Under the pieces are notes generated by a model. The model ran no database searches and had not been told where the DNA came from. It was given only the letters and a program-made list of their open reading frames with translations. The position numbers and the translations under genes are program-made. This document shows positions 7,335 through 16,844 of a DNA stretch of 64,000 bases, in pieces. The stretch's first letter is position 1; every line of letters begins with the position of its first letter. The DNA comes from Aquipseudomonas alcaligenes (lineage in GTDB: Bacteria > Pseudomonadota > Gammaproteobacteria > Pseudomonadales > Pseudomonadaceae). Location: positions 62,001-126,000 of the forward strand of contig NZ_FTNW01000005.1 in the NCBI RefSeq assembly GCF_900156545.1. The letters are read 5' to 3'.

Positions 7335-7403
7335 AGAGTCTTCATGCGGCCTACAGATACTTGGGCCCGTTCCATCACAACCCCTTCCTGCTAGGAGCAA
7401 GGC

Positions 7404-8369
7404 ATGAAACTCAAGCGTTTGATGGCGGCCCTGACCTTCGCCGCTGCCGGCGTAGGCGCTGCATCCGCGTTCGCCGCCGTCGACCCGGCCATCCCGGGCT
7501 ATGAAAAGACTTCCGGTGTCTCGGGCAACCTGTCCAGTGTCGGTTCCGACTCCCTGGCCAACCTGATGACCCTGTGGGCCGAGGAATACAAGAAGGCCTA
7601 CCCGAACGTGAACATTCAGATCCAGGCTGCCGGTTCCTCCACTGCGCCGCCCGCTCTGACCGAAGGCACCGCCAACCTCGGCCCGATGTCCCGCGCCATG
7701 AAGGACAACGAGCTGCAGGCCTTCGAAGCGAAGTACGGCTACAAGCCGACCGCCGTGCCGGTGGCCATCGACGCCCTGGCCGTGTTCGTGCACAAGGACA
7801 ACCCGATCAAGCAGCTGACCATGCAGCAGGTTGACGGCATCTTCTCCGTCACCAAGCTGTGCGGCGGTAGCGACATCAGCAAGTGGGGCGACCTGGGTCT
7901 GACCGGCGAGTGGGCCGACAAGCCGATCCAGCTGTTCGGTCGTAACTCGGTATCCGGCACCTACGGCTACTTCAAGGAAGAAGGCCTGTGCAAAGGTGAC
8001 TTCAAGGCCAACGTCAACGAGCAGCCGGGTTCGGCTTCCGTGGTCCAGTCCATCTCCAGCACCGTCAACGCCATCGGTTATTCGGGCATCGGCTACCGCA
8101 CCGCCAGCGTTCGCGCCGTGCCCCTGGTGAACAAGAAGGGTGAAGTCGAGGAAGCCAACGAGACCAACGCCCTGTCCGGCAAATACCCGCTGGCCCGCTT
8201 CTTCTACGTCTACGTGAACAAGGCGCCGAACAAGCCGCTGAGCCCGCTGGAAGCCGAATTCGTCAAGCTCGTGCTGTCCCAGCAGGGCCAGCAGGTGGTG
8301 GTGAAGGATGGCTACATCCCGCTGCCGCTGAAAGTGATCGAGAAAACCAAGCAGGAACTGGGTCTGTAA
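7404..8369 (+). CDS. pstS: Phosphate ABC transporter substrate-binding protein PstS
   Basis: 321 aa with a signal peptide ([24 protein letters not shown]), so it is periplasmic. It captures inorganic phosphate for PstCAB. Phosphate-ligand regions are visible: VGSDSLANL (about 46-54), [11 protein letters not shown] (about 73-83) and the [12 protein letters not shown] loop (about 178-189). The RBS AGGAG precedes ATG 7404. The upstream Pho box implies induction by PhoB under phosphate starvation. A G+C-rich hairpin (about 8417-8448) after the gene may stabilise or terminate the abundant pstS message before pstC. Confidence 0.96.
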   Translation: MKLKRLMAALTFAAAGVGAASAFAAVDPAIPGYEKTSGVSGNLSSVGSDSLANLMTLWAEEYKKAYPNVNIQIQAAGSSTAPPALTEGTANLGPMSRAMKDNELQAFEAKYGYKPTAVPVAIDALAVFVHKDNPIKQLTMQQVDGIFSVTKLCGGSDISKWGDLGLTGEWADKPIQLFGRNSVSGTYGYFKEEGLCKGDFKANVNEQPGSASVVQSISSTVNAIGYSGIGYRTASVRAVPLVNKKGEVEEANETNALSGKYPLARFFYVYVNKAPNKPLSPLEAEFVKLVLSQQGQQVVVKDGYIPLPLKVIEKTKQELGL

Positions 8370-8416
8370 TCAGTCCCGGAGACGCGCCGGGCCCCATCCC
8401 CGGTGCGTCCATGGCA

Positions 8417-8450
8417 CGCCCGCTACTCTTCTGGAGTCGCGGGCGTTGTC
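8417..8450 (+). terminator. Hairpin between pstS and pstC (possible terminator)
   Basis: ACGCCCGC and GCGGGCGT arms enclose a loop of about 16 bases and are followed by TGTCGCG, without a strong T-run. It lies after pstS and before a second Pho box, so it is more likely a 3' stabiliser or weak terminator. Confidence 0.4.
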
Positions 8451-8461
8451 GCGTCACCGCT

Positions 8462-8479
8462 CTGTAATCTTTCTGTCAC
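8462..8479 (+). promoter_or_regulatory. Pho box upstream of pstC
   Basis: CTGTAAT-CTTT-CTGTCAC matches both PhoB half-sites with one mismatch in the first and one in the second, at the exact spacing of eleven. It starts 84 bases before pstC, which suggests that pstCAB-phoU has its own PhoB-dependent promoter. Confidence 0.7.
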
Positions 8480-8545
8480 ACAAGGCGGATAGATTGACGT
8501 ACCTCACATTGAGCGGGCTGTGTCCGCCGCGCCCGAGAACTCCTC

Positions 8546-10825
8546 ATGAATGACCTGGCCAATAACCGCATGAGTGCTTCCAACAGCCACCGGATCGATT
8601 TCGATACCCCCGTCCTGCAACGCAAGCGGCGCATCCGCGCCCTCAAAGACCGCATGGCGCGCTGGTACGTGTCCATTGGCGGTCTGGCGGTACTGGGCTG
8701 CATTACCCTGATCTTCTTCTACCTCGCCTATGTGGTGGCACCGCTTTTCGGCGGAGCTGATCTGGAGGCCCGCGAGCCGCAGCAGCCGGCCTGGCTGGCT
8801 GGCCAGGGCGAGGCTTTGCTGCTCTCCGTTGAGGAGCAGAACAAGGTCGCCATGCGCCTGTCGCGCAGCGGTCAGGTGCAGTTCTTCGGCCTCAAGGATG
8901 GCGTGGCCATGAACGACTACCAGCTGGCCCTGCCGGCCGGTGCCAGCATCGTTTCGGTGGTGGAGGACCAGCCTGGCAGCCACCGTATAGCCCTCGGCCT
9001 GTCCAACGGCCAGGTGCTGGTGTTCAAGCACGTCTACAAGGTCAGCTACCCGAATAACGTCAAGACCATCACGCCGCAGCTGGAATACCCCTTCGGCGAG
9101 GCGCCGATCACCCTCGACCCGCAGGGGCGCCCGCTGGAACATGTGGCCATTAGCGACAATGGCGACAGCCTGATGCTCAGCGGCTCGGTTGGCGCTGAGC
9201 TGCAGCTGCTGAACATCAGCCGTGAAGAGAACATGATGACCGGCGAGGTCACCCTGGAGGAGACCCGCATCGACCTGCCGCAGATCGCCGAGCCGATCAA
9301 GGCGATGGTCATCGATCCGCGTCAGCACTGGCTGTTCGTGATCAACGGCAAGGCCACCGCCGATGTCTTCGACCTGCGCAGCAAGACCCTCAATGGTCGC
9401 TATGCCCTGCTCCAGGGCGATGCCGAGGTCAGCGTGGTCAACCCGCTGCTCGGCGGCATCTCGCTGATGGTCGGCGACAGCCGAGGCGGTATCGGCCAGT
9501 GGTTCATGGTGCGTGATGCCCATGGCAAGTCTGCGCTGACCCATATTCGCAGCTTCCAACTGGCCGACGCGCCGATCACCCAGATCATTCCCGAGGAGCG
9601 TCGCAAAGGCTTCGTGGCCCTGGACAGCGAAGGCCGGCTGGGCATCTTCCACAGCACCGCGCATCGCACCCTGCTGACCGAGCAGGTTGTCGAAGGCGGC
9701 GCCGTCGGTGCCCTGTCGCCGCGCGCCAATCGCCTGCTGCTGGAGTCCAAGGCCGGGCTGCAGCGCTTCTACATCGACAACCCGCATCCGGAGATCTCCT
9801 GGAGCTCGCTGTGGGGCAAGGTGTGGTACGAGAGCTACGACGAGCCGAAGCACATCTGGCAGTCCACTTCTGCCAACAGCGACTTCGAGCCCAAGATGAG
9901 CCTCGCGCCGCTGACCTTCGGTACCCTCAAGGCGGCCTTCTACGCCATGTTGCTGGCCGCACCGCTGGCCATCTGCGCGGCCATCTACACCGCCTACTTC
10001 ATGGCCCCGGCCATGCGCCGCAAGGTCAAGCCGGTGATCGAGCTGATGGAAGCGCTGCCGACGGTGATCCTCGGCTTCTTCGCCGGCCTGTTCCTGGCAC
10101 CTTATGTCGAGGGCCATCTGCCGGGCATCTTCAGCCTGTTGCTGCTCACGCCAGTGGGTGTGCTGCTCGCCGCCTACGCCTGGAGCCGCCTGCCGGAGCG
10201 CATTCGTCTGGTGATTCCGGAAGGCTGGGAAGCGGCACTGCTGATTCCGGTGATCCTGCTGGTCGGCGCCGGTTCGCTGGGCATGAGTGGCCACCTGGAG
10301 AACTGGTTCTTCGGCGGTGATATGCGCCTGTGGATCAGCAACGACCTGGGCATCACCTTCGACCAGCGCAACGCCCTGGTGGTGGGCCTGGCCATGGGCT
10401 TCGCGGTGATCCCGAACATCTACTCGATTGCCGAGGACGCCGTGTTCAGCGTGCCCAAGAGCCTGACCTTCGGCTCCCTGGCGCTGGGCGCCACGCCCTG
10501 GCAGACCCTGACCCGCGTGGTGATCCTCACCGCCAGCCCGGGCATCTTCTCGGCGCTGATGATCGGCCTGGGCCGTGCCGTCGGCGAAACCATGATCGTG
10601 CTGATGGCCACCGGCAACACGCCGATCATGGACATGAACATCTTCCAGGGTCTGCGCACGCTAGCCGCCAACGTGGCGGTGGAGATGCCGGAATCCGAGG
10701 TGGGTAGCAGCCACTACCGCGTGCTGTTCCTCTCCGCGCTGGTGCTGCTGAGCTTCACCTTCGTGATGAATACCCTGGCGGAGCTGATCCGCAACCGCCT
10801 GCGCAAGAAATACGCGTCGCTCTGA
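8546..10825 (+). CDS. pstC: Phosphate ABC transporter permease PstC (long form)
   Basis: 759 aa, more than twice the roughly 320 aa of E. coli PstC. It has an N-terminal transmembrane helix (residues ~45-68), then a periplasmic region of about 400 residues with repeated strand-rich segments, then the conserved permease domain from about residue 460 (LKAAFYAMLLAAPLAICAAIYTAYFM) with the EAA-type loop SLALGATPWQTLTRVV. This long form is common in pseudomonads. It pairs with PstA to form the membrane channel. The start is ATG 8546, 67 bases after the Pho box. Confidence 0.95.
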   Translation: MNDLANNRMSASNSHRIDFDTPVLQRKRRIRALKDRMARWYVSIGGLAVLGCITLIFFYLAYVVAPLFGGADLEAREPQQPAWLAGQGEALLLSVEEQNKVAMRLSRSGQVQFFGLKDGVAMNDYQLALPAGASIVSVVEDQPGSHRIALGLSNGQVLVFKHVYKVSYPNNVKTITPQLEYPFGEAPITLDPQGRPLEHVAISDNGDSLMLSGSVGAELQLLNISREENMMTGEVTLEETRIDLPQIAEPIKAMVIDPRQHWLFVINGKATADVFDLRSKTLNGRYALLQGDAEVSVVNPLLGGISLMVGDSRGGIGQWFMVRDAHGKSALTHIRSFQLADAPITQIIPEERRKGFVALDSEGRLGIFHSTAHRTLLTEQVVEGGAVGALSPRANRLLLESKAGLQRFYIDNPHPEISWSSLWGKVWYESYDEPKHIWQSTSANSDFEPKMSLAPLTFGTLKAAFYAMLLAAPLAICAAIYTAYFMAPAMRRKVKPVIELMEALPTVILGFFAGLFLAPYVEGHLPGIFSLLLLTPVGVLLAAYAWSRLPERIRLVIPEGWEAALLIPVILLVGAGSLGMSGHLENWFFGGDMRLWISNDLGITFDQRNALVVGLAMGFAVIPNIYSIAEDAVFSVPKSLTFGSLALGATPWQTLTRVVILTASPGIFSALMIGLGRAVGETMIVLMATGNTPIMDMNIFQGLRTLAANVAVEMPESEVGSSHYRVLFLSALVLLSFTFVMNTLAELIRNRLRKKYASL

Positions 10826-10841
10826 GAACTGGGAGTAGTCC

Positions 10842-12518
10842 GTGAAACGCAAAGAGCAAAACTTCAAGTCCTGGTTCAAGAGCGGTGCGCCCTGGGTATG
10901 GATGACCGCGGGTGGCGTGTCCATCGCCGTGATCATGACCATCGGCCTGCTCGCCGTGATCGCCGTGCGCGGCCTCGGCCACTTCTGGCCGGCCGACGTG
11001 GTCGTGGCCAACTATCAGGTGCCCGGCGAGGCCGCCCGCGTGATGGCTGGCGAGCGGGTGCAGGAAGAGCAGGTACCGCGTGCACGCCTGGCCGCCGCTG
11101 GCCTGCCGGTGGATGTGCAGGGTGGCGAGTTCATGACTCGCGAACTGTACAAGGTCGGCAACCGTGAGGTTTACGGCGCCGACTTCAGCTGGGTAGTGGC
11201 CGAGTGGCTGAGCGAGCCGCGCACGCCGGAGGACATCGTGGTGCTCGAGCGCCGCGAGTGGGGCAACTTCTATGGCAACCTGCTGAACGTCAAGCAGGAT
11301 GGTCAGCTGGTGGCCGAGGGCGAAGCTGCCTGGGCCGAGCTGCAGGCGCGCATCAGCCGCGTCGACGAGCTGCACGCGCAGCTGGTGCGCCTGGAGAAGA
11401 AAGAGATCGGTCGCATCAACCACGGTCTGGAGCGCCTGCGCCTGGAAGGCCGTGGGCTTGAGCTCGAGGGGCGCCTGGATGCGGCTGCACAGGCCGATCT
11501 CGATGCCCGTCGTGCCGAGCTTGACGCTCAGTACAAGGGGCTCGAGTCCGAGCTGGCCGACCTCAACCAGCAGCTGGCGCGCGACAGCGTGACGGTAAAG
11601 ACCGTTGAAGGTCGCGAGCAGGAGATTGCCCTGAGCAAGGTGGTGCGCGCCTACCAGCCTAACGCGATGGGCGTGGGGGCCAAGATCGGCTTCTACTTCG
11701 CCAAGCTGTGGGAGTTCCTCAGCGACGAGCCGCGTGAAGCCAACACCGAGGGCGGCATCTTCCCGGCCATTTTCGGCACCGTGATGATGACCCTGATCAT
11801 GGCGGTGATCGTGACCCCGTTCGGCGTTCTGGCCGCCATCTACCTGCGTGAGTACGCCAAGCAGGGCACCCTGACCCGTATCATCCGTATCGCCGTGAAC
11901 AACCTGGCCGGGGTACCGGCCATCGTTTACGGCGTGTTTGGCCTGGGCTTCTTCGTCTATGTGCTGGGTGGCTCGATCGACCGGCTGTTCTTCCCCGAGT
12001 CCGCGCCGGCGCCGACCTTCGGTACCCCGGGCCTGTTGTGGGCTTCGCTGACCCTGGCGATCCTCGCCGTACCGGTAGTGATCGTCGCCACCGAGGAAGG
12101 TCTCGCGCGTATCCCGCGTGCTCTGCGCGAGGGTTCCCTGGCGCTCGGCGCGACCAAGGCCGAGACTCTGTGGAAGGTGGTACTGCCGATGGCCAGCCCG
12201 GCCATGATGACCGGCCTGATCCTCGCCGTGGCCCGTGCCGCCGGTGAAGTGGCGCCGCTGATGCTGGTCGGCGTGGTCAAGCTGGCCCCGGCGCTGCCGG
12301 TGAGCGGCAACTACCCGTACCTGCACCTGGACCAGAAGATCATGCACCTGGGCTTCCACATCTACGATGTCGGCTTCCAGAGCCCCAACGTCGAGGCCGC
12401 CCGCCCGCTGGTGTACGCCACCGCGTTCCTGCTGGTGCTGGTCATCGCACTGCTCAACCTGAGCGCCGTGTTCATCCGCAACCACCTGCGCGAGAAGTAC
12501 AAGGCGCTGGATCATTGA
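10842..12518 (+). CDS. pstA: Phosphate ABC transporter permease PstA (long form)
   Basis: 558 aa against about 296 in E. coli. A transmembrane helix at ~24-45 is followed by an extracytoplasmic insert of roughly 260 residues. The insert includes a heptad-rich coiled-coil (about 150-260, many Leu/Glu/Arg, for example RVDELHAQLVRLEKKEIG). The permease core (about 300-550) has the EAA loop LREGSLALGATKAETLWKVV. The start codon is GTG at 10842 with RBS GGGAG, 16 bases after pstC. It works with PstC, PstB and PstS. Confidence 0.95.
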   Translation: MKRKEQNFKSWFKSGAPWVWMTAGGVSIAVIMTIGLLAVIAVRGLGHFWPADVVVANYQVPGEAARVMAGERVQEEQVPRARLAAAGLPVDVQGGEFMTRELYKVGNREVYGADFSWVVAEWLSEPRTPEDIVVLERREWGNFYGNLLNVKQDGQLVAEGEAAWAELQARISRVDELHAQLVRLEKKEIGRINHGLERLRLEGRGLELEGRLDAAAQADLDARRAELDAQYKGLESELADLNQQLARDSVTVKTVEGREQEIALSKVVRAYQPNAMGVGAKIGFYFAKLWEFLSDEPREANTEGGIFPAIFGTVMMTLIMAVIVTPFGVLAAIYLREYAKQGTLTRIIRIAVNNLAGVPAIVYGVFGLGFFVYVLGGSIDRLFFPESAPAPTFGTPGLLWASLTLAILAVPVVIVATEEGLARIPRALREGSLALGATKAETLWKVVLPMASPAMMTGLILAVARAAGEVAPLMLVGVVKLAPALPVSGNYPYLHLDQKIMHLGFHIYDVGFQSPNVEAARPLVYATAFLLVLVIALLNLSAVFIRNHLREKYKALDH

Positions 12519-12526
12519 TTAACTGC

Positions 12527-12552
12527 GCCGCCGCAGCGTCGGCTGCGGCGGC
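12527..12552 (+). repeat. G+C hairpin between pstA and pstB
   Basis: GCCGCCGCAG and CTGCGGCGGC form a perfect ten-base stem with a six-base loop and no T-run. It may be an mRNA processing or stability element setting the pstA/pstB ratio. Confidence 0.5.
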
Positions 12553-12583
12553 CTGAACGATTTGTTAGCGTAGGGAGCCTCCC

Positions 12584-13417
12584 ATGCAGCACGAAGTACA
12601 GACCCACGGTATCGACATGGCCGCCCTTGGCCGCGAGAAGCAAAGCCTCAACCTGGCCGAGGAGAAGGTCGCCCTGGAAGTACCGGGCCTGAACCTGTTC
12701 TACGGCGACAAGCAGGCGCTGTTCGATGTGTCGATGAACATTCCCAAGCAGCGCGTCACGGCGTTCATCGGCCCGTCCGGTTGCGGCAAGTCGACCCTGC
12801 TGCGCACCTTCAACCGCATGAACGACCTGGTTGACGGTTGCCGCGTGGATGGCCAGATCCTGCTCGACGGCCAGGACATCTATCAGAAGGGCGTGGATGT
12901 TGCCGAGCTGCGCCGCCGCGTCGGCATGGTATTCCAGAAGCCCAACCCGTTCCCCAAGAGCATCTATGAGAACGTGGTGTACGGCCTGCGCATCCAGGGG
13001 GTGAACCAGAAGCGCGTGCTCGACGAGACCGTCGAGTGGGCGCTGAAGAGCGCCGCCCTGTGGGACGAGGTGAAGGATCGTCTGCACGAGTCCGCCCTTG
13101 GTCTGTCCGGCGGCCAGCAGCAGCGTCTGGTGATCGCCCGTACCGTGGCGGTGCAGCCGGAAGTGCTGCTGCTCGACGAACCCTGCTCGGCACTCGACCC
13201 GATCTCCACCCTCAAGGTCGAAGAGCTGATCTACGAGCTGAAGAGCAAGTACACCATCGTCATCGTTACCCATAACATGCAGCAGGCCGCGCGGGTTTCC
13301 GACTACACCGCGTTCATGTACATGGGCAAGCTGATCGAGTTTGGCGACACCGATACCCTGTTCACCAACCCGGCGAAAAAACAAACCGAAGATTACATCA
13401 CCGGCCGTTACGGTTAA
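12584..13417 (+). CDS. pstB: Phosphate ABC transporter ATP-binding protein PstB
   Basis: 277 aa, cytoplasmic ATPase of the Pst importer. Walker [10 protein letters not shown] (about 64-72), Q-loop VFQKPNPFP, signature LSGGQQQR (about 170), Walker [13 protein letters not shown] and switch VTHNM are all present. The N-terminal ~20 residues precede the ABC domain. It is in the pstSCAB-phoU operon order and is expected to be PhoB-activated. The 139 bases after it hold a dispersed repeat rather than a gene. Confidence 0.97.
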   Translation: MQHEVQTHGIDMAALGREKQSLNLAEEKVALEVPGLNLFYGDKQALFDVSMNIPKQRVTAFIGPSGCGKSTLLRTFNRMNDLVDGCRVDGQILLDGQDIYQKGVDVAELRRRVGMVFQKPNPFPKSIYENVVYGLRIQGVNQKRVLDETVEWALKSAALWDEVKDRLHESALGLSGGQQQRLVIARTVAVQPEVLLLDEPCSALDPISTLKVEELIYELKSKYTIVIVTHNMQQAARVSDYTAFMYMGKLIEFGDTDTLFTNPAKKQTEDYITGRYG

Positions 13418-13428
13418 TGCAGGACAGT

Positions 13429-13530
13429 CCCCTCTCCCCTTGGGAGAGGGTTAGGGTGAGGGTGCTTCAGGCCAGGCCGGGCTTCCTCATCCGAACGCGG
13501 CCCGCCCCCTCCTCCGCTGAGAGAGGGGAG
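13429..13530. repeat. Dispersed inverted repeat between pstB and phoU
   Basis: CCCTCTCCCCTTGGGAGAGGG with trailing TTAGGGTGAGGG (13430-13462) faces CCCCCTCCTCCGCTGAGAGAG (about 13506-13526). It is the same type as the repeat at 5241-5343. It lies inside the pst-phoU operon and could form mRNA hairpins. Confidence 0.6.
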
Positions 13531-13556
13531 ACAGAAGCACTGCCAAGGACTTCAAG

Positions 13557-14285
13557 ATGATCAACAAAGACAGCCTCACCCATCACATCTCTCAGCAGTT
13601 CAACGCCGAGCTGGAGGAAGTGCGCAGCCACCTCCTGGCGATGGGCGGTCTGGTCGAGAAGCAGGTCAACGATGCGGTCACCGCGCTGATCGAGGCCGAC
13701 TCCGGCCTGGCCCAGCAGGTGCGCGAGATCGATGACCAGATCAACCAGATGGAAACCAACATCGACGAGGAGTGCATGCGCATCCTCGCCCGCCGCCAGC
13801 CGGCCGCTTCCGACCTGCGCCTGATCATCAGCATCTCCAAGTCGGTGATCGATCTGGAGCGCATCGGTGACGAAGCCTCGAAGATCGCCAAGCGCGCCAT
13901 CGAGCTGAGCGAGAACGGCGAGGCGCCGCGCGGCTATGTCGAGGTGCGCCACATCGGCGACCAGGTGCGCAAGATGGTGCAGGAGGCGCTGGACGCCTTC
14001 GCCCGCTTCGATGCTGACTTGGCGCTGTCGGTGGCGCAGTACGACAAGACCGTCGACCGCGAGTACAAGACCGCCCTGCGCGAGCTGGTCACCTACATGA
14101 TGGAAGACCCGCGCGCCATTGGCCGCGTGCTGTCGATCATCTGGGTATTGCGTTCGCTGGAGCGCATCGGCGACCACGCGCGCAACATCGCCGAGCTGGT
14201 TATCTACCTGGTGCGCGGTACCGATGTTCGTCACATGGGGCTGGCGCGCATGCAGGAAGAGGTAAAGGGCGGCAAGTCCGAATAA
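13557..14285 (+). CDS. phoU: Phosphate signalling protein PhoU
   Basis: 242 aa, a six-helix protein made of two similar three-helix repeats, each carrying a metal-binding E(D)xxxD-like motif (for example VIDLERIGDEASKIA near residues 98-112 and LRSLERIGDHARNIAEL near 200-216). It couples Pst transport to PhoR, repressing PhoB output when phosphate is plentiful. It is the last gene of the pst operon. Confidence 0.96.
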   Translation: MINKDSLTHHISQQFNAELEEVRSHLLAMGGLVEKQVNDAVTALIEADSGLAQQVREIDDQINQMETNIDEECMRILARRQPAASDLRLIISISKSVIDLERIGDEASKIAKRAIELSENGEAPRGYVEVRHIGDQVRKMVQEALDAFARFDADLALSVAQYDKTVDREYKTALRELVTYMMEDPRAIGRVLSIIWVLRSLERIGDHARNIAELVIYLVRGTDVRHMGLARMQEEVKGGKSE

Positions 14286-14385
14286 GACGGCGACCACCGC
14301 GCTCGGTCATGTGCCGAGTGCGGGTGGTTGGCGTTGGGCCTGTTTCCGCAGCTATGCTTGTCGACATCGTTGTCGGGAGTGGTCG

Positions 14386-15303
14386 ATGAGCAAAGTCAGT
14401 GTGCTGGTGGTGGACGACGCCACCTTTATCCGCGATCTGGTGAAGAAGGGCCTGCGCGATCATTTCCCCGGCGTCCAGATCGAGGAAGCGGTCAATGGAC
14501 GCAAAGCCCAGCAGATGCTCGCCCGCCAGCCGGCCGACCTGATCCTGTGCGACTGGGAAATGCCGGAGATGTCCGGCCTTGAATTGCTCACCTGGTGTCG
14601 TGAGCAGGAGAGCCTCAAGGTCGTTCCCTTCATCATGGTGACCAGTCGCGGCGACAAGGAGAACGTGGTTCAGGCCATTCAGGCGGGGGTTTCTGATTTC
14701 ATCGGCAAGCCCTTCTCTAACGACCAGCTGGTGACCAAGGTCAAGAAGGCGCTGCACCGTGCCGGCAAGCTGCAGGCGCTGATGGCCAGCGCGCCACCGA
14801 AGATGCTCAGCACCGGCGCCTTTGCCAACGACTCGCTGGCGGCCCTGACCGGCGGCAAGGCCGATGTGGTCAAACCGGCCGCAACCAAGCCTTCCGCAGC
14901 GGCGACCGATGCCGCTGCCGCCTTCGCCAAGCCAGCCCCTGCTGCCAAGGCCAGTGCCGCGCCGAGCGGCCGTGGCCAGGGGCAACTGCGTCTGCCCGGT
15001 GGCAGCATGGCCTGTGTGATCAAGGCGCTGAGCCTCAAGGAGGCCCTGCTGGTGGTCAAGCGCGCCGAGTTGCTGCCACAGGTGCTGGAAAGTGCTGTGC
15101 TTGACCTGGAGCAAGGCGAGGCCGCCGAAACCGCGCGCCTCAATGGCTACCTGCATGCGGTAGCCGCGCTGGAGCCCAAGCCGGACAGCGAGTGGCTGCA
15201 GCTCACCTTCAAGTTCGTCGACAAGGACCCGCAGAAGCTCGACTACCTGTCGCGCCTGATCGCCCGCGGCACGGCGCAGAAGCACTTCGTTCCGGGCGCC
15301 TAG
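14386..15303 (+). CDS. Response regulator with uncharacterised (PilZ-like?) C-terminal domain
   Basis: 305 aa. The receiver domain (4-122) has acidic pair D10-D11, phospho-acceptor D56 (LILCDWEMP), T/S switch VTSRG and lysine in GKPF. A long Ala/Pro/Lys linker (about 145-200) leads to a C-terminal domain of about 100 residues (GQLRLPGGSMACVIKALSLKEALLVV onward) with no DNA-binding helix-turn-helix. It recalls PilZ-like folds, but the RxxxR and DxSxxG motifs are not evident. The start ATG 14386 gives the standard MSKVSVLVVDD opening. A homologue occupies the same place after phoU in other pseudomonads. No partner kinase is adjacent. Confidence 0.85.
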   Translation: MSKVSVLVVDDATFIRDLVKKGLRDHFPGVQIEEAVNGRKAQQMLARQPADLILCDWEMPEMSGLELLTWCREQESLKVVPFIMVTSRGDKENVVQAIQAGVSDFIGKPFSNDQLVTKVKKALHRAGKLQALMASAPPKMLSTGAFANDSLAALTGGKADVVKPAATKPSAAATDAAAAFAKPAPAAKASAAPSGRGQGQLRLPGGSMACVIKALSLKEALLVVKRAELLPQVLESAVLDLEQGEAAETARLNGYLHAVAALEPKPDSEWLQLTFKFVDKDPQKLDYLSRLIARGTAQKHFVPGA

Positions 15304-15310
15304 TCCGGCA

Positions 15311-15336
15311 AACGGCGCCCGCGGGCGCCGTTGTTC
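15311..15336. terminator. Bidirectional terminator hairpin
   Basis: AACGGCGCCC and GGGCGCCGTT form a perfect stem followed by GTTCATTG. It lies between the convergent response regulator and CoA-transferase genes. Confidence 0.6.
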
Positions 15337-15350
15337 ATTGTGCGCCGCGC

Positions 15351-16844
15351 TCAGCCGGCCAGCATGCGCCCGCACTCTTCCAGGTTGATGTGCCACTGCA
15401 GCGCTTCGCGCAGGATGTGCGGGGTGTGGCCGCCCTTGGCGCAGGCGCGTTCGAAGTAGTCGTTCAGCGCGCCACGGAAGTCCGGGTGCACGCAGTTTTC
15501 GATGATCGCCCAGGCGCGCTCGCGCGGGGCCAGGCCACGCAGGTCGGCCAGGCCCTGCTCGGTGACCAGGATGTCGACGTCGTGCTCGCTGTGGTCCACG
15601 TGGCTGACCATCGGCACCACGCTGGAAATCGCCCCGCCCTTGGCTGTGGACTTGGTGACGAAGATCGCCAGGTGCGCGTTGCGCGCGAAGTCGCCGCTGC
15701 CGCCGATGCCGTTCATCATCCTGGTGCCGCCGACGTGGGTCGAGTTGACGTTGCCGTACAGGTCGAACTCCAGCGCCGTGTTGATGCCGATGATACCCAG
15801 GCGCCTGACGATCTCCGGGTGGTTGGAGATTTCCTGCGGGCGCAGCACCAGCTTGTCCTTGTAGCGCTCCAGGTTGCCGAATACCCGTGCATTGCAGCGC
15901 TCCGACAGGGTGATCGAGCAGCCCGAGGCGAAGCGCAGCTTGCCGGCGTCGATCAGCTCGAAGGTGGAGTCCTGTAGCACCTCGGAGTACATCTCCAGAT
16001 CCTCGAAGGGCGACTCCAGCAGGCCGCACATCACCGCGTTGGCGATGCTGCCGATGCCGGCCTGCAGCGGACCGAGGTTCTGCGGCAGGCGCCCGGCCTC
16101 GACTTCGCGGCCGAAGAAGGCGATCAGGTGATCGGCAATGGCCTGGGTCTCGGCGTCCGGTGCGGTGACGGTGGAATAGGAGTCGGCCTGCTCGGTGATG
16201 ACGATCGCGGCGATCTTGTCCGCCGGGATAGGGATCGCGCCGCTGCCGATGCGCTGGTCGGCGCGCACCAGCGGGATCGGCGTGCGGGTAGGCCGGTAGG
16301 TCGGGATGTAGATGTCGTGCAGGCCTTCCAGGTTGGGGTTGTGCGCCAGGTTGATCTCGACGATCACGCGCTCGGCGAAGATCGCGAAGCTGGCCGAGTT
16401 GCCCACCGAGGTGGTCGGCACGATGTGGCCGTCCTCGGTGATGGCGACCGCTTCGATCACCGCGATATCCGGCTTCTTCAGCTGCAGGTTGCGGATCTGC
16501 TCGACGGTGTCGGACAGGTGCTGGTCGATGAACATCACTTCGCCGGCGTTGATCGCCTTGCGCAGGGTGGCGTCGACCTGGAACGGCATGCGCCGAGCCA
16601 GCACGCCGGCCTCGGTGAGTTGTTTGTCGAGGTCGTTGCCCAGGCTGGCGCCGGTCATCAGGCTGATCTGCAGCGGCTGGCGGCGGGCGCGTTCGGCCAG
16701 CGCGCGCGGCACCGCCTTGGCCTCGCCGGCGCGGGTAAAGCCACTCATGCCGACCGTCATGCCGTCCTCGATCAGCGCGGCGGCATCGCTCGCGCTCATC
16801 ACCTTGTCCAGCAGGGCGGGCAGGCGGATGCGCTCGGAATACAT
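15351..16844 (-). CDS. Acetyl-CoA hydrolase/transferase family protein (succinyl-CoA:acetate or propionate CoA-transferase type)
   Basis: 497 aa, class I CoA-transferase of the Cat1/ScpC/AarC length class. Seen are GMTVGMSGFTRAGEAKAVP (about 28-46), the CoA-binding GIGSIANAV (about 265-273), GINTALEFDLYGNVNSTHVGG (about 350-370, region of the catalytic Glu) and GIGGSGDFARNA. It probably moves CoA between succinate and acetate or propionate. It is monocistronic and divergent from the peptidase gene at 17085. The exact substrate is not determined by the sequence. Confidence 0.9.
   Translation of the reverse strand: MYSERIRLPALLDKVMSASDAAALIEDGMTVGMSGFTRAGEAKAVPRALAERARRQPLQISLMTGASLGNDLDKQLTEAGVLARRMPFQVDATLRKAINAGEVMFIDQHLSDTVEQIRNLQLKKPDIAVIEAVAITEDGHIVPTTSVGNSASFAIFAERVIVEINLAHNPNLEGLHDIYIPTYRPTRTPIPLVRADQRIGSGAIPIPADKIAAIVITEQADSYSTVTAPDAETQAIADHLIAFFGREVEAGRLPQNLGPLQAGIGSIANAVMCGLLESPFEDLEMYSEVLQDSTFELIDAGKLRFASGCSITLSERCNARVFGNLERYKDKLVLRPQEISNHPEIVRRLGIIGINTALEFDLYGNVNSTHVGGTRMMNGIGGSGDFARNAHLAIFVTKSTAKGGAISSVVPMVSHVDHSEHDVDILVTEQGLADLRGLAPRERAWAIIENCVHPDFRGALNDYFERACAKGGHTPHILREALQWHINLEECGRMLAG

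Noticed and set aside
8504..12515. Two long minus-strand frames opposite pstC and pstA (about 590 codons each)
   Set aside because: Antisense to conserved permease genes, no RBS or domain, composition typical of antisense frames in G+C-rich DNA.
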